Shown here: piece by piece, positions 1-7,361 of the stretch | Layout: each line of letters opens with the position of its first letter | How positions within the stretch are numbered: position 1 is the first letter of the stretch | Source of the DNA: Rhodococcus sp. 1163 | GTDB taxonomy: Bacteria > Actinomycetota > Actinomycetes > Mycobacteriales > Mycobacteriaceae | Assembly: GCF_002091985.1 (NCBI RefSeq) | Contig: NZ_MKKX01000007.1 | Location: 1-47,282 of the forward strand | Direction: 5' to 3' | DNA length: 47,282 nucleotides | Position numbers and translations under genes: made by a program | Notes under the pieces: generated by a model | Told to the model about the DNA's origin: nothing | What the model saw: the letters and a program-made list of their open reading frames with translations, nothing else | Database searches by the model: none

Positions 1-563
1 GAAAGTGGTGTGGGCTATGGATTTCCAGTTCGACTCGACCGTCGATGGGAAGGCCATCAAGATCGCGTCGATGATCGACGAACACACGAGACTGTCGGTG
101 CTCAACATCGTGGAGCGCTCGATCACCGCCCAGCGGCTGACCGAGGAGTTGGGTAAGGCGTTCGCGCTGTGGGGAGGGCCGCCTCAAGTGCTGCGAATGG
201 ACAACGGACCGGAGTTCATTTCCTATGTGCTGCAACAGTTCTGCCGGGACAGGATCGGTATCGCCTACATCCCGCCGGGCACACCGTGGAACAACGGACA
301 CATCGAGTCCTTCAATAATCGACTACGGAAGGAATGTCTCAACCGCAATTACTGGACCAGCCTGCTCGAAGCGAGGGTCGTGATCGAGGACTTCAAGGAC
401 GACCACAATAATCGACATCGCCACTCATCGCTGGGCTACCTAACCCCGGCTGAGTATGCTGCCCAATGCACTCACACGCACCAACCCGTGGACTGCGAGA
501 TCGACTGACACCAATCACACCGTGGCTCTAGAACGCGGTGGTCCGACTATCGGGGACCTGCCA
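1..563 (+). mobile_element. 3' part of an IS3-type insertion sequence
   Basis: The window opens inside an insertion sequence. It contains the integrase-core part of a DDE transposase, a short non-coding tail, and a likely right terminal inverted repeat at about 537-563 (ggtggtccgactatcgggga followed by cctgcca), which resembles the ends of actinobacterial IS3 elements. The left end and the first transposase frame lie outside the window, so neither the paired repeat nor the target duplication can be checked. The boundary near 563 is inferred. Confidence 0.55.
2..508 (+). CDS. IS3 family transposase, integrase core (partial, 5' end outside window)
   Basis: This is the catalytic half of an IS3-type OrfB transposase, which cuts and joins DNA ends. 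Counting from the first GTG at position 5, the DDE triad is visible as Asp6 (AMDFQFD), Asp66 (RMDNGPE) and Glu101 (GHIESFNNR), giving the 35-residue D-E spacing of the family. The C-terminal HRHSSLGYLTPAEYA motif is also typical. The reading frame stays open to the window edge, so the GTG at 5 is probably internal and the gene starts upstream. No frameshift or stop is seen in this part, so the catalytic core could be intact. Confidence 0.9.
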   Translation, partial: KVVWAMDFQFDSTVDGKAIKIASMIDEHTRLSVLNIVERSITAQRLTEELGKAFALWGGPPQVLRMDNGPEFISYVLQQFCRDRIGIAYIPPGTPWNNGHIESFNNRLRKECLNRNYWTSLLEARVVIEDFKDDHNNRHRHSSLGYLTPAEYAAQCTHTHQPVDCEID

Positions 564-1064
564 GGATCGCCACCACAGTTGCTAGGGGAGAACGCGTTGC
601 AGTGAGACGGACTGGCCGCCGTCCGGTCGAGGTGATCTTTAACGACGGTTCACTCTCGTACTATTTCTGTGGCGATTGGAGAGCGTGCGAAGTTGCGATG
701 CATAAAGGACTCTACAATCCGACCCGCCCCTTTCCCGGCGAACCACCACAGCTTGTGTGACCGCGTCCAGGGACCCGGGGCGACGAGAACTTAGGAGGCA
801 CACCCGCCTGCCTGTAAGAATCGTGCCTACGAAGTCGGCGATCACTCGCCGTCGTCAACCTTATCGAGCAAGTCAGCAGATTCGGTCGTGAGAGGCCCCT
901 TGGGCGGCGGTCTGATACCGGGCGACCACCGCGGTCGATGGCGGGACGTTCGTAGATCGTCTTGGAAGGCTAAACCGGGCAGGCGTCCCGCCAGCAGCTG
1001 GGAACAGGTAGCAATCTCACATTGCCCGTACCTGTCCAACAGCTGTAACGACATGCATTTCGTC
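564..1064. other. Gene-poor stretch between the IS and the DUF2971 gene
   Basis: No convincing gene is seen. Two short leftward frames (842-1054 and 639-845) overlap by 4 bp, but their products are arginine-rich with no recognisable fold or start signal. The stretch may be decayed DNA or the remains of the target of the upstream insertion. Confidence 0.4.
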
Positions 1065-1070
1065 TAGAAT
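1065..1070 (+). promoter_or_regulatory. -10 hexamer TAGAAT, leaderless promoter of the DUF2971 gene
   Basis: TAGAAT lies exactly 6 nt before GTG 1077, the same spacing as at several other genes in this window. No Shine-Dalgarno sequence is present. The -35 region is not obvious. Confidence 0.5.
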
Positions 1071-1076
1071 ATGGAC

Positions 1077-1868
1077 GTGGCTAACGTTCAAATACTCAAA
1101 GGCGCCGAGATTGCAGACGATACCATTCTCTGGCGCTACATGAACATGACAAAACTTGTTGATCTACTTTCTACGTCCCAGCTCGCCATGCCGCTTGCGT
1201 CTATGATGGAAGATCCCTACGAGAGGGATGTGGGACTCGCAAGTGCGGCGCAGCGGTGGCATGATCAAAAAAGTCGTGGCGCGCCTTCCTACTGGCTGGC
1301 GGCTGACCAGGATATGCACCTCAAGACGGCAGCAAGACTGCGCTCCGCCACCTACATCACCTGCTGGAATGCTCTCGATACCGAGTCCGCCGCAATGTGG
1401 AAGATTTACGGCGAAAGCGGAGGGATCGCAATCCAAACAACCTGGTCTGGGTTGCGAGACAGTTTGGTTAGCGAGAAACATTTTTACGGAGGCAAAGTCA
1501 TCTACCTCGACTACAACAAAGATGCTTTGCCCACAACCACCCATACTGACGACTACTTCTATAAACGCTCCAGCTTCAGTTTCGAACACGAAGTACGGTT
1601 GATATCCCACGCCCCCGATTGCGAGAGATTCCTTTCAGGAAAGGACGAGAAAATTCGATGGCCGAAAGTCGACAAGATCAACATTGACCTCGGCCAACTG
1701 GCTCCATCGGTGTACGTCGCCCCCCAGCTTCCAGAGTGGGTACGCGACGCGGTGCAAGCACTCACTCTAAAATTCGGGCACGGGTGGGAAATCAATCAGT
1801 CAACGCTATACACACCTCGGGAACCGAACTATTGGCCAGAAGCTCTTAACGCGCGAGGAGAAAACTGA
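1077..1868 (+). CDS. DUF2971 family protein
   Basis: This is a 263-residue cytosolic protein of the DUF2971 family, whose biochemical role is not established. Family hallmarks seen are an early LWRYM, an MEDPYER segment, YITCWN followed by ESAAMWKIYG and GIAIQTTW, FEHEVRLI, and a late VYVAPQ. I place the start at GTG 1077 because a -10 hexamer at 1065-1070 would start transcription there. The ATG at 1071 is in frame but directly abuts the hexamer and has no ribosome binding site. The DNA is visibly more AT-rich than the chromosomal genes to the right. The gene stands alone beside an insertion sequence, so recent acquisition is likely. DUF2971 genes often occur in islands, sometimes near defence genes, but nothing here shows a defence role. 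Confidence 0.8.
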   Translation: MANVQILKGAEIADDTILWRYMNMTKLVDLLSTSQLAMPLASMMEDPYERDVGLASAAQRWHDQKSRGAPSYWLAADQDMHLKTAARLRSATYITCWNALDTESAAMWKIYGESGGIAIQTTWSGLRDSLVSEKHFYGGKVIYLDYNKDALPTTTHTDDYFYKRSSFSFEHEVRLISHAPDCERFLSGKDEKIRWPKVDKINIDLGQLAPSVYVAPQLPEWVRDAVQALTLKFGHGWEINQSTLYTPREPNYWPEALNARGEN

Positions 1869-2348
1869 TTAATACAGATAGACGGCTGATGCCGGGAGCT
1901 CGGGCGAACCGATTCGGACACTGCGTCAACCTCCAGTCCACAAACCGCGTCCGTAACTGTAGATCGAATTTTGGTCGGTTCGGCAAAAACTACCCGAGAC
2001 AATGCATCTACGATCAGAACCAGCAACGCCTCCGGGGAATAGGAGCTCGGCACCCTGGTAGCGACACGGTATATGCGCGCGGCGCTCAAACGCGTTCGGC
2101 CAACTCGGCGGCCTACCGGACAGCGGAGTGCTGCGCACTCTTACCCGGTCGGAACAAACGTCTCGGGTCATTCTGTGTTCATAACTACAGAAGCACTCGA
2201 TTTTCATGGATGATGCACCCGCGCATGCCTCTCCGCAATGCGGAAATAGGCCCCCTTGGACGGTCGCTCACTCACGCATGCGCAGCGTCTCGCCCGCATT
2301 CGAGACAAGACGCGGACACGTGAACCTGCTGAACGGAGTGGCGCCACA
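1869..2348. other. Gene-poor stretch
   Basis: No supported gene is found. Frames exist on both strands (for example 1889-2323 rightward and 1829-2089 leftward), but none shows a family motif or a credible ribosome binding site. An in-frame TTG at 2256 could extend the next gene by 31 residues; the extension is arginine-rich and I reject it. Confidence 0.4.
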
Positions 2349-2993
2349 GTGACCGTCGATATAAGTAAGAGCCAAGGCAAGACAGTCGAGCCGGTCAACC
2401 CGCATGCCGTGATCGCACTCGTTGCAGCGCTTCTGGGACTATTCCCCGTCGCGATCGTGTTCGGCATCCTGGCATTCTGGCGGCCCGCCGCGCGCGGACT
2501 AGCCATCGCCGCTCTCGTGCTCGGCGCGATCGAAGCCATCGCGGTAGCGACCGTCGTCTACGGCCTCGGAACCGGACTGACCGCCGACGACTCGACGAAC
2601 GCAACGGTTTATCAAGACTATTCACTTCCTGCGACACCGCTGGAGGCGCCGCCCACCTCTGTGATCGTTCCATCCCTGACGACTCCCCCACCGGCAGAAA
2701 CGACCGTCGAGGTGACCGAGGAACCTCCCCTCACCCTCCCTGCCGTCGACGAATCCTGCGATCCAGCAGTCGACAATCACGCCACATCAGCGGACGGCAC
2801 CTTCCTCAAATGCGCCTACGCAGGACGAAGCACAGCACGGTGGGTGCGCTCGGCACCGATCATCGCCTATGCCGAACAGGGTGAGTCGTGCGATCCATCG
2901 GCACGTGGAATCGCAGTCTCCCCGGACGGGCTCGACATGATGTGCATATCCAACGGCACCGGCGACGCCGGCTACTGGGTACCCGGACCGTAA
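2349..2993 (+). CDS. DUF4190-like membrane protein with two extracytoplasmic CX17C modules
   Basis: The 214-residue protein has a short cytoplasmic N-terminus, two membrane helices (about residues 19-45 and 50-75) resembling DUF4190, a Pro/Thr-rich linker (about 95-132), and a C-terminal part with two copies of one module. Each module has the pattern ESCDP, a DG pair and a closing Cys, with Cys137/Cys155 and Cys181/Cys199 both 18 residues apart, followed by W and P. Disulfide-closed modules outside the membrane are a reasonable inference. GTG 2349 is chosen because GGAG at 2335-2338 is well spaced from it. Function is unknown. It is followed by a secreted propeller gene on the same strand, about 170 bp away. 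Confidence 0.7.
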   Translation: MTVDISKSQGKTVEPVNPHAVIALVAALLGLFPVAIVFGILAFWRPAARGLAIAALVLGAIEAIAVATVVYGLGTGLTADDSTNATVYQDYSLPATPLEAPPTSVIVPSLTTPPPAETTVEVTEEPPLTLPAVDESCDPAVDNHATSADGTFLKCAYAGRSTARWVRSAPIIAYAEQGESCDPSARGIAVSPDGLDMMCISNGTGDAGYWVPGP

Positions 2994-3162
2994 TCCCCGC
3001 CCGAATCGTGACCCGCCAAGCACCAACCGAGCAGATCGCCCACGAATCAAGCCCCGACCCTGCGTTCGGACTTTTCTCACTCCTTCGCTAGACGAACAAC
3101 CATTCGGGCCAATACGTTTGTAAATCGTTGACTCGTCGTTGAACTGCGAAGGACACACGCCC

Positions 3163-4206
3163 GTGCACAAGCCCGCCCGCCTGCCTGCATCACCTCGCCC
3201 GCAGCGTCGCTTCGCTCGCCTAGCCGTCGTACCGGTCCTGGCAGCCGCCGTTCTCGCCACAGTCCAGGTAGCCACTGCGAGCGCTGCGCCGGCATCGGCG
3301 TGGCATGTCTCGTCCACCATCTCTGTCGGCGACGTCCCGAACCAATTCGCCCTCAGCCCCGACGCCGCGCACCTGTACGTCACCGCAGGCGACGGGATCG
3401 ACATCATCGACACCGCAACCAACACCGTCATTGCGAGCGCAGCAACCGCGACATCCGTCACAGGGATCGCGGTTGCCCCCACCGGCGATATCTACGCCGT
3501 GAGCAGTGTCGGCACTGTCTACGTCATCGACCCGCAAACAAACACCGTCGTCGACGACATCGCCGTCGAGCCGAACTCGATCGGCATGACCGCCTCCGGC
3601 GACGCCGTTTACGTCGCCAGCCCCACATCCGGAACGATCTCGGTCATCGACACCGCCACCAACACCGTCGAGTCGACAGTGCCCGTCGGAAAGAACCCAG
3701 TCCTGGCAACAGCACTCGATGGCACCGTCTACGTCACCAACGCAGGATCGGGCACCGTCACCGCGATCGACTCCGCCACCGACACCGTTGTCGCGACGAT
3801 TCCGATCGGAGGGATCCCAGTAGGAATCGCTTCGGCTGCCGGCCGGGTGTATGCCGTCGAAGGCACCAGCCAATCCGTCGTCGTCATCGACACCGCGACC
3901 AACACCGTCATCGACACGATCGCGGTCGGCGGCGGCACACTGACCGGAATCGCCGTCACCCCCGACGGATCCACGGTTTTCGTGAACCAATCCGACACCG
4001 ACACCACCGCAATCATCGATACCGCCGATCCCAGCTCGCGTGACACAGTCCCCGTCGGCGCACGACCCGGCGGCGCCATCGCACTCCCCGACAACACCAC
4101 TACCTACGTCACCAACGGCGAAGGCGCCTCGGTCAGCGTGCTGACCACCACCGGACAGCCATGCACCGCAATAGCGTGCATCCCAACCGGATCGTTCGGC
4201 GGATAG
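3163..4206 (+). CDS. Secreted YVTN-type beta-propeller protein
   Basis: This is a 347-residue exported protein. A twin-basic N-terminus and hydrophobic segment (about residues 19-40) ending in ASA form a signal peptide. The rest is made of about seven beta-propeller blades of the YVTN type, each with a VIDTATNTV-like strand and a PxGIA or DGTVYV strand. The IDxxTxTV element recurs every 40 residues. GTG 3163 is chosen over TTG 3139 because GAAGGA at 3148-3152 lies the right distance upstream. Such propellers usually act as binding scaffolds on the cell surface; the ligand is unknown. No neighbouring partner gene reveals a pathway. Confidence 0.8.
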   Translation: MHKPARLPASPRPQRRFARLAVVPVLAAAVLATVQVATASAAPASAWHVSSTISVGDVPNQFALSPDAAHLYVTAGDGIDIIDTATNTVIASAATATSVTGIAVAPTGDIYAVSSVGTVYVIDPQTNTVVDDIAVEPNSIGMTASGDAVYVASPTSGTISVIDTATNTVESTVPVGKNPVLATALDGTVYVTNAGSGTVTAIDSATDTVVATIPIGGIPVGIASAAGRVYAVEGTSQSVVVIDTATNTVIDTIAVGGGTLTGIAVTPDGSTVFVNQSDTDTTAIIDTADPSSRDTVPVGARPGGAIALPDNTTTYVTNGEGASVSVLTTTGQPCTAIACIPTGSFGG

Positions 4207-4831
4207 CGTCACACAAACAAAGATTTGAGCACTGGCAATCGCACCCGCTCGTGGGCACCGCAGTCGGTGAGTGCGGCCCGCAAATGTCAGGCCTGATGTC
4301 TTGACGCACAGTCGCCCACCGTGACACACGGGGTACTCCGTGCCACCTGCGGTTTCTGCTCGAGGCAGCGAAGTCGACGCGAGGCGTACGGCCAAAAGCC
4401 TGATGTCCGCACCGTCCGTTGTTCGCGGCGACCGCTCACCGACACGGTGCTTCAACGCCCTGTCAGCACTGTGCACGTGCCTCCGCCTAAAGTTCGCGTC
4501 CGCGAGGCGACTGGACAGTCCCCGGCGCGCACCGTTGTAAAGCGCGCGATCGCCTCCCCGCCAACGGTCCGGGTCACTCGATCACAACGGCAGCCGGCGC
4601 ATCGACATCTTCCCAATGCTGCGAAGCCCGGATGGCTCAATAGTGAGTCTGGCGGGTAAGCACCGACAGCCAGCTTGCCCGGCAGATCCGTGACGAACCA
4701 TCAGCGTTCAGGTGAGGCCACGTCTTCAAAATGATGAGTAAGTGATGAGTGGAGCGTCCACAGCCGTCCTTCAGCGAACCGATCGTGGATTCGAGCGCGC
4801 AATTACGCAGGTCAGCAGCAAGGCTTCTCGA
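4207..4831. other. Gene-poor stretch with a possible decayed transposase remnant
   Basis: No intact gene is recognised. A rightward frame at 4321-4659 is arginine-rich and lacks a family match. On the minus strand, from about 4830 down to 4631, a short open segment reads ESTIGSLKDGCGRSTHH and could be the tail of a broken transposase or integrase; I cannot name the family. The region fits eroded mobile DNA. Confidence 0.3.
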
Positions 4832-4867
4832 ACTTGACTCCCCGAATAACGCGATTGGGAGTCAAGT
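4832..4867. repeat. 11-bp perfect inverted repeat (stem-loop)
   Basis: ACTTGACTCCC at 4832-4842 is mirrored by GGGAGTCAAGT at 4857-4867 with a 14-nt loop. No T-run follows on either strand, so it is not a standard terminator. It could be a protein-binding site or a relic of a mobile element end. Confidence 0.6.
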
Positions 4868-4959
4868 CTCCGAAACGCCCTACGCGGCAGAAGAACCCGC
4901 AGGTCAGAGCGTCGACCATTTCTGAGAACTTCGCAGACACCCGGGCGACCGCAAACAAC

Positions 4960-5000
4960 AAAAAGTACCCCTGACCAGCTCGAACGCTGCTCAGGGGCAC
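4960..5000 (-). terminator. Rho-independent terminator of tRNA-Lys
   Basis: Read leftward, GTGCCCCTGA (5000-4991) pairs with TCAGGGGTAC (4974-4965) with one internal mismatch and is followed by a run of five T and further T-rich sequence (4964-4952). It begins 7 nt beyond the tRNA-Lys 3' end, so it should end the tRNA transcript. Confidence 0.8.
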
Positions 5001-5006
5001 TTGGTG

Positions 5007-5080
5007 TGCGCCATCAGGGATTCGAACCCCGGACCCGCTGATTAAGAGTCAGCTGCTCTAACCAACTGAGCTAATGGCGC
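5007..5080 (-). tRNA. tRNA-Lys (anticodon CTT)
   Basis: Read leftward, the 74-nt gene folds as a cloverleaf. The acceptor GCGCCAT (5080-5074) pairs with ATGGCGC (5014-5008), with A73 at 5007. The D arm contains GCTCAGTTGGTTAGAGC, the anticodon loop has CTT (5046-5044), and the T arm contains GGTTCGAATCC. CCA is not encoded (CAC follows). Its 3' end faces the accessory region, as expected for a tRNA used as an integration target. Confidence 0.96.
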
Positions 5081-5171
5081 CGATCAGCACCACCGTCGTT
5101 CTCTGTGGTGCCGGGGAAAACTTTAACAGGATCGCTGACCGGATGTGAAATCGGCTGGTCAGGGGCGCTTT

Positions 5172-5393
5172 TTAGCTGAAAATCTTGCGGATGACGAGTA
5201 CTGCGACTACTGCGCCGACTCCGATGAGGGTGTATTTCACCGGCGGTTCGTTGAGCTTGGCGATCACGGTCTGCTTTGTGCTTTCGACGATGCGCTTGGG
5301 GCTGGCGCGGACGCTCAGCTCGTCGAGTGTGCTGGCGAGCTGATTGCGAGCGGCCTCGATCTCGCGTTCGATCCGGTCGGTGTCCTTGGCCAC
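5172..5393 (-). CDS. DUF3618 domain membrane protein
   Basis: A 73-residue protein with a charged helical N-terminus (DRIEREIEAARNQLASTLDE, the DUF3618 signature) and a single C-terminal membrane helix at about residues 53-69 ending in RKIFS. It is probably a small inner-membrane protein with a cytosolic coiled segment. The start is GTG 5393, with GGAGG four bases upstream; the longer frame to 5513 would overlap the bcp coding region. It is the counterpart of Rv2520c, which also neighbours bcp in M. tuberculosis. The molecular role is unknown. Confidence 0.85.
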   Translation of the reverse strand: MAKDTDRIEREIEAARNQLASTLDELSVRASPKRIVESTKQTVIAKLNEPPVKYTLIGVGAVVAVLVIRKIFS

Positions 5394-5461
5394 GTGTCCT
5401 CCAACTTGTCGCAAAATCGTTCGTCTGTCGTTGTCGAGCGTAGAGCACTGTTGAATTTGGA

Positions 5462-5467
5462 TACTCT
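5462..5467 (+). promoter_or_regulatory. -10 hexamer TACTCT, leaderless promoter of bcp
   Basis: TACTCT lies exactly 6 nt before GTG 5474. No Shine-Dalgarno sequence precedes the start, so transcription and translation probably begin at the same base. Confidence 0.6.
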
Positions 5468-5473
5468 TCTCCT

Positions 5474-5947
5474 GTGACCGACAACAAGAAGCTCGAGCCC
5501 GGCGACACTGCACCGGCCTTCACTTTGCCCGATGCAGACGGAAACGACGTCTCTCTGTCCGATTACGCGGGCAAGAAGGTCGTCGTCTACTTCTACCCCG
5601 CTGCCAGTACGCCTGGCTGCACCAAGCAGGCGTGCGATTTCCGCGACAGTCTGGCCGAACTCAATGGTGCAGGCCTCGAGGTCATCGGCATCTCCCCCGA
5701 CAAGCCGGCGAAGCTCGCGAAGTTCCGCGACGCCGAGGGCTTGAACTTCCCGTTGCTCTCAGACCCGGAGAAGTCGACGCTTCTGGCGTGGGGCGCTTTC
5801 GGCGAGAAGAAGATGTACGGCAAGACGGTGCAGGGCGTCATTCGTTCGACATTCCTAGTCGACGAGGCAGGCAAGATCGAGGTAGCGCAGTACAACGTCC
5901 GCGCTACCGGACATGTTGCGAAGCTCCGCCGAGACCTATCGGTCTGA
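5474..5947 (+). CDS. bcp: Thioredoxin-dependent thiol peroxidase (Bcp-type peroxiredoxin)
   Basis: This 157-residue cytosolic peroxiredoxin reduces hydrogen peroxide and organic hydroperoxides using thioredoxin. The AhpC/TSA fold is complete, with peroxidatic Cys49 in STPGCTKQACDFRD and resolving Cys54 five residues on, the two-cysteine arrangement of E. coli Bcp. GTG 5474 is a leaderless start. The gene corresponds to Rv2521. Its 3' end overlaps the convergent M20 peptidase gene by 12 bp, so the two transcripts must meet tail to tail. Confidence 0.95.
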   Translation: MTDNKKLEPGDTAPAFTLPDADGNDVSLSDYAGKKVVVYFYPAASTPGCTKQACDFRDSLAELNGAGLEVIGISPDKPAKLAKFRDAEGLNFPLLSDPEKSTLLAWGAFGEKKMYGKTVQGVIRSTFLVDEAGKIEVAQYNVRATGHVAKLRRDLSV

Positions 5948-7282
5948 CCGTCCCAGCTTCTGCAGAAACAGGGCTTCGGCGACGGCGATGTTCTCGATTT
6001 CCCTTGGGTCGACACTTTCGTTGGGCGCATGGATGCGGCACAGCGGTTCTTCGACGCCCATGAGCACGATCTCGGCCTTCGGAAACGTCTGTGCGAGAAC
6101 GTTGCACAGCGGGATCGAGCCGCCTTGCCCTGCTGAGGACACCTCCGTGCCGAATGCTTCCTTCATCGCGTCGCTGAGAGCTGCGTAGCCGGGGCCGTCG
6201 GTTCGCGCTCGGAACGGCGACCCGATGGCCTCGCGCTCGATACTCACGCGCGCACTCCACGGCACGTGCGCCCGTAGATGCGCCTCGAGTGCATCCTGAG
6301 CGGTCTGTGGATCGATACCGGGCGGCACCCTCAGATTGAGGCGTGCGGACGCCGTCGGCGAAATTGCGGCCGCCGAACCGACGACGGGCGGGCAGTCGAT
6401 CCCCAGGACCGTGAGAGCCGGGCGGGCCCACACGGCATCGGCAACCGAGGCCGAGCCGGCAAGGTCCACCCCGTCCAGGACCCCTGCGTCAGCGCGAAAC
6501 CGATCCGCTGGATAGTCGATGCCGTCCCACACCTGGCTCGTGTCCAACCCGTCCACGACGGTATTGCCGTGCTCGTCTCGCAGTGTGGACAGCAACTGGA
6601 TCAGTGCAGCGAGGGCGTCGGGGGCTGGGCCGCCGTACATTCCGGAATGGACTTCGCCATTCAATGTGTCAACTCGGACAACCACATTGGCAATTCCGCG
6701 CAATGTCGTCGTCACCGTCGGCCGACCCACCGCAGCATTGCCGGTGTCGGCGATGATGATGACGTCGGATTCGAACAGTTCGGGCCTCGCCTGCACGAGT
6801 GCCTCAAGTCCACCGGTGCCCATTTCCTCCGAACCTTCCGAAACCACGGTGACTCCGACGGCGAGGTCGTCGCCGAGTGCGCGCAGCGCCAGCAGATGCA
6901 TGACCACGTTGCCCTTGCAGTCCGCTGCACCGCGGCCGAACCAGCGGCCTCGAGACTCGGTGAGTTCGAACGGCTCACTGTCCCACAATGATCGGTCCCC
7001 CGGCGGTTGGACGTCGTAGTGCGAATACAGCAGCACTGTCGGCGCACCTGCAGGCGCAGGCCGGTGCCCCACGACAGCCAGCGAATCGTCGTCGGTCTCG
7101 ATCAGCTCCACCGAGTCCATTCCGGCGTCCAGGAATGCGCTGCGGACCCAGTTGGCCGCTGCCACACACTCTTCACGCGGAAACTGACGTTCGTCGTGAA
7201 CCGATCGGAACGCCACCAACTCTCGTAGTTCGCGCTGAGCCCGCGGCATGTCTGCGGAAATCGCCGATCGAACATCCGACAT
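5936..7282 (-). CDS. M20 family zinc metallopeptidase (dipeptidase type)
   Basis: The 448-residue protein belongs to the M20 di-zinc aminoacylase/dipeptidase family and is the counterpart of Rv2522c. Metal and catalytic motifs are visible (counted from the upstream ATG 7297, subtract 5 for this start): His93 and Asp95 in YSHYDVQPPGD, Asp126 in GRGAADCKGN, Glu157/Glu158 in SEGSEEMGTGG, and a late HAPNES histidine. The dimerisation domain sits in the middle. ATG 7282 is preferred because AGGAG lies just upstream; ATG 7297 would place that ribosome site inside the gene. It probably cleaves small cytosolic peptides; the substrate is unknown. Confidence 0.9.
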   Translation of the reverse strand: MSDVRSAISADMPRAQRELRELVAFRSVHDERQFPREECVAAANWVRSAFLDAGMDSVELIETDDDSLAVVGHRPAPAGAPTVLLYSHYDVQPPGDRSLWDSEPFELTESRGRWFGRGAADCKGNVVMHLLALRALGDDLAVGVTVVSEGSEEMGTGGLEALVQARPELFESDVIIIADTGNAAVGRPTVTTTLRGIANVVVRVDTLNGEVHSGMYGGPAPDALAALIQLLSTLRDEHGNTVVDGLDTSQVWDGIDYPADRFRADAGVLDGVDLAGSASVADAVWARPALTVLGIDCPPVVGSAAAISPTASARLNLRVPPGIDPQTAQDALEAHLRAHVPWSARVSIEREAIGSPFRARTDGPGYAALSDAMKEAFGTEVSSAGQGGSIPLCNVLAQTFPKAEIVLMGVEEPLCRIHAPNESVDPREIENIAVAEALFLQKLGRSDR

Positions 7283-7361
7283 CGTCACTCCTGACATTCT
7301 TACCGACCGTATCTACCCTTGACGATCATTGTGTCATCGTGCAAGGAGGTCGGGCAGAGCG

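Noticed and set aside
639..1054. Two leftward frames overlapping by 4 bp
   Set aside because: The overlap looks like translational coupling, but the products have no recognisable fold and no start signal.
3411..4020. CRISPR-like regular repeats
   Set aside because: The 120-bp period is coding and encodes propeller blades; repeats are not identical and have no spacer pattern.
3220..4476. 418-codon leftward frame opposite the YVTN gene
   Set aside because: It is a Gly/Asp-rich mirror of the repeat sequence; the plus-strand frame has a signal peptide and propeller motifs.
4321..4659. 112-codon rightward frame
   Set aside because: Arg-rich, no ribosome site, no family match; likely chance in high-GC DNA.
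5007..5080. tRNA-Lys as a disrupted attachment site
   Set aside because: The tRNA is intact with its terminator, and no duplicate of its 3' end was found in the window.
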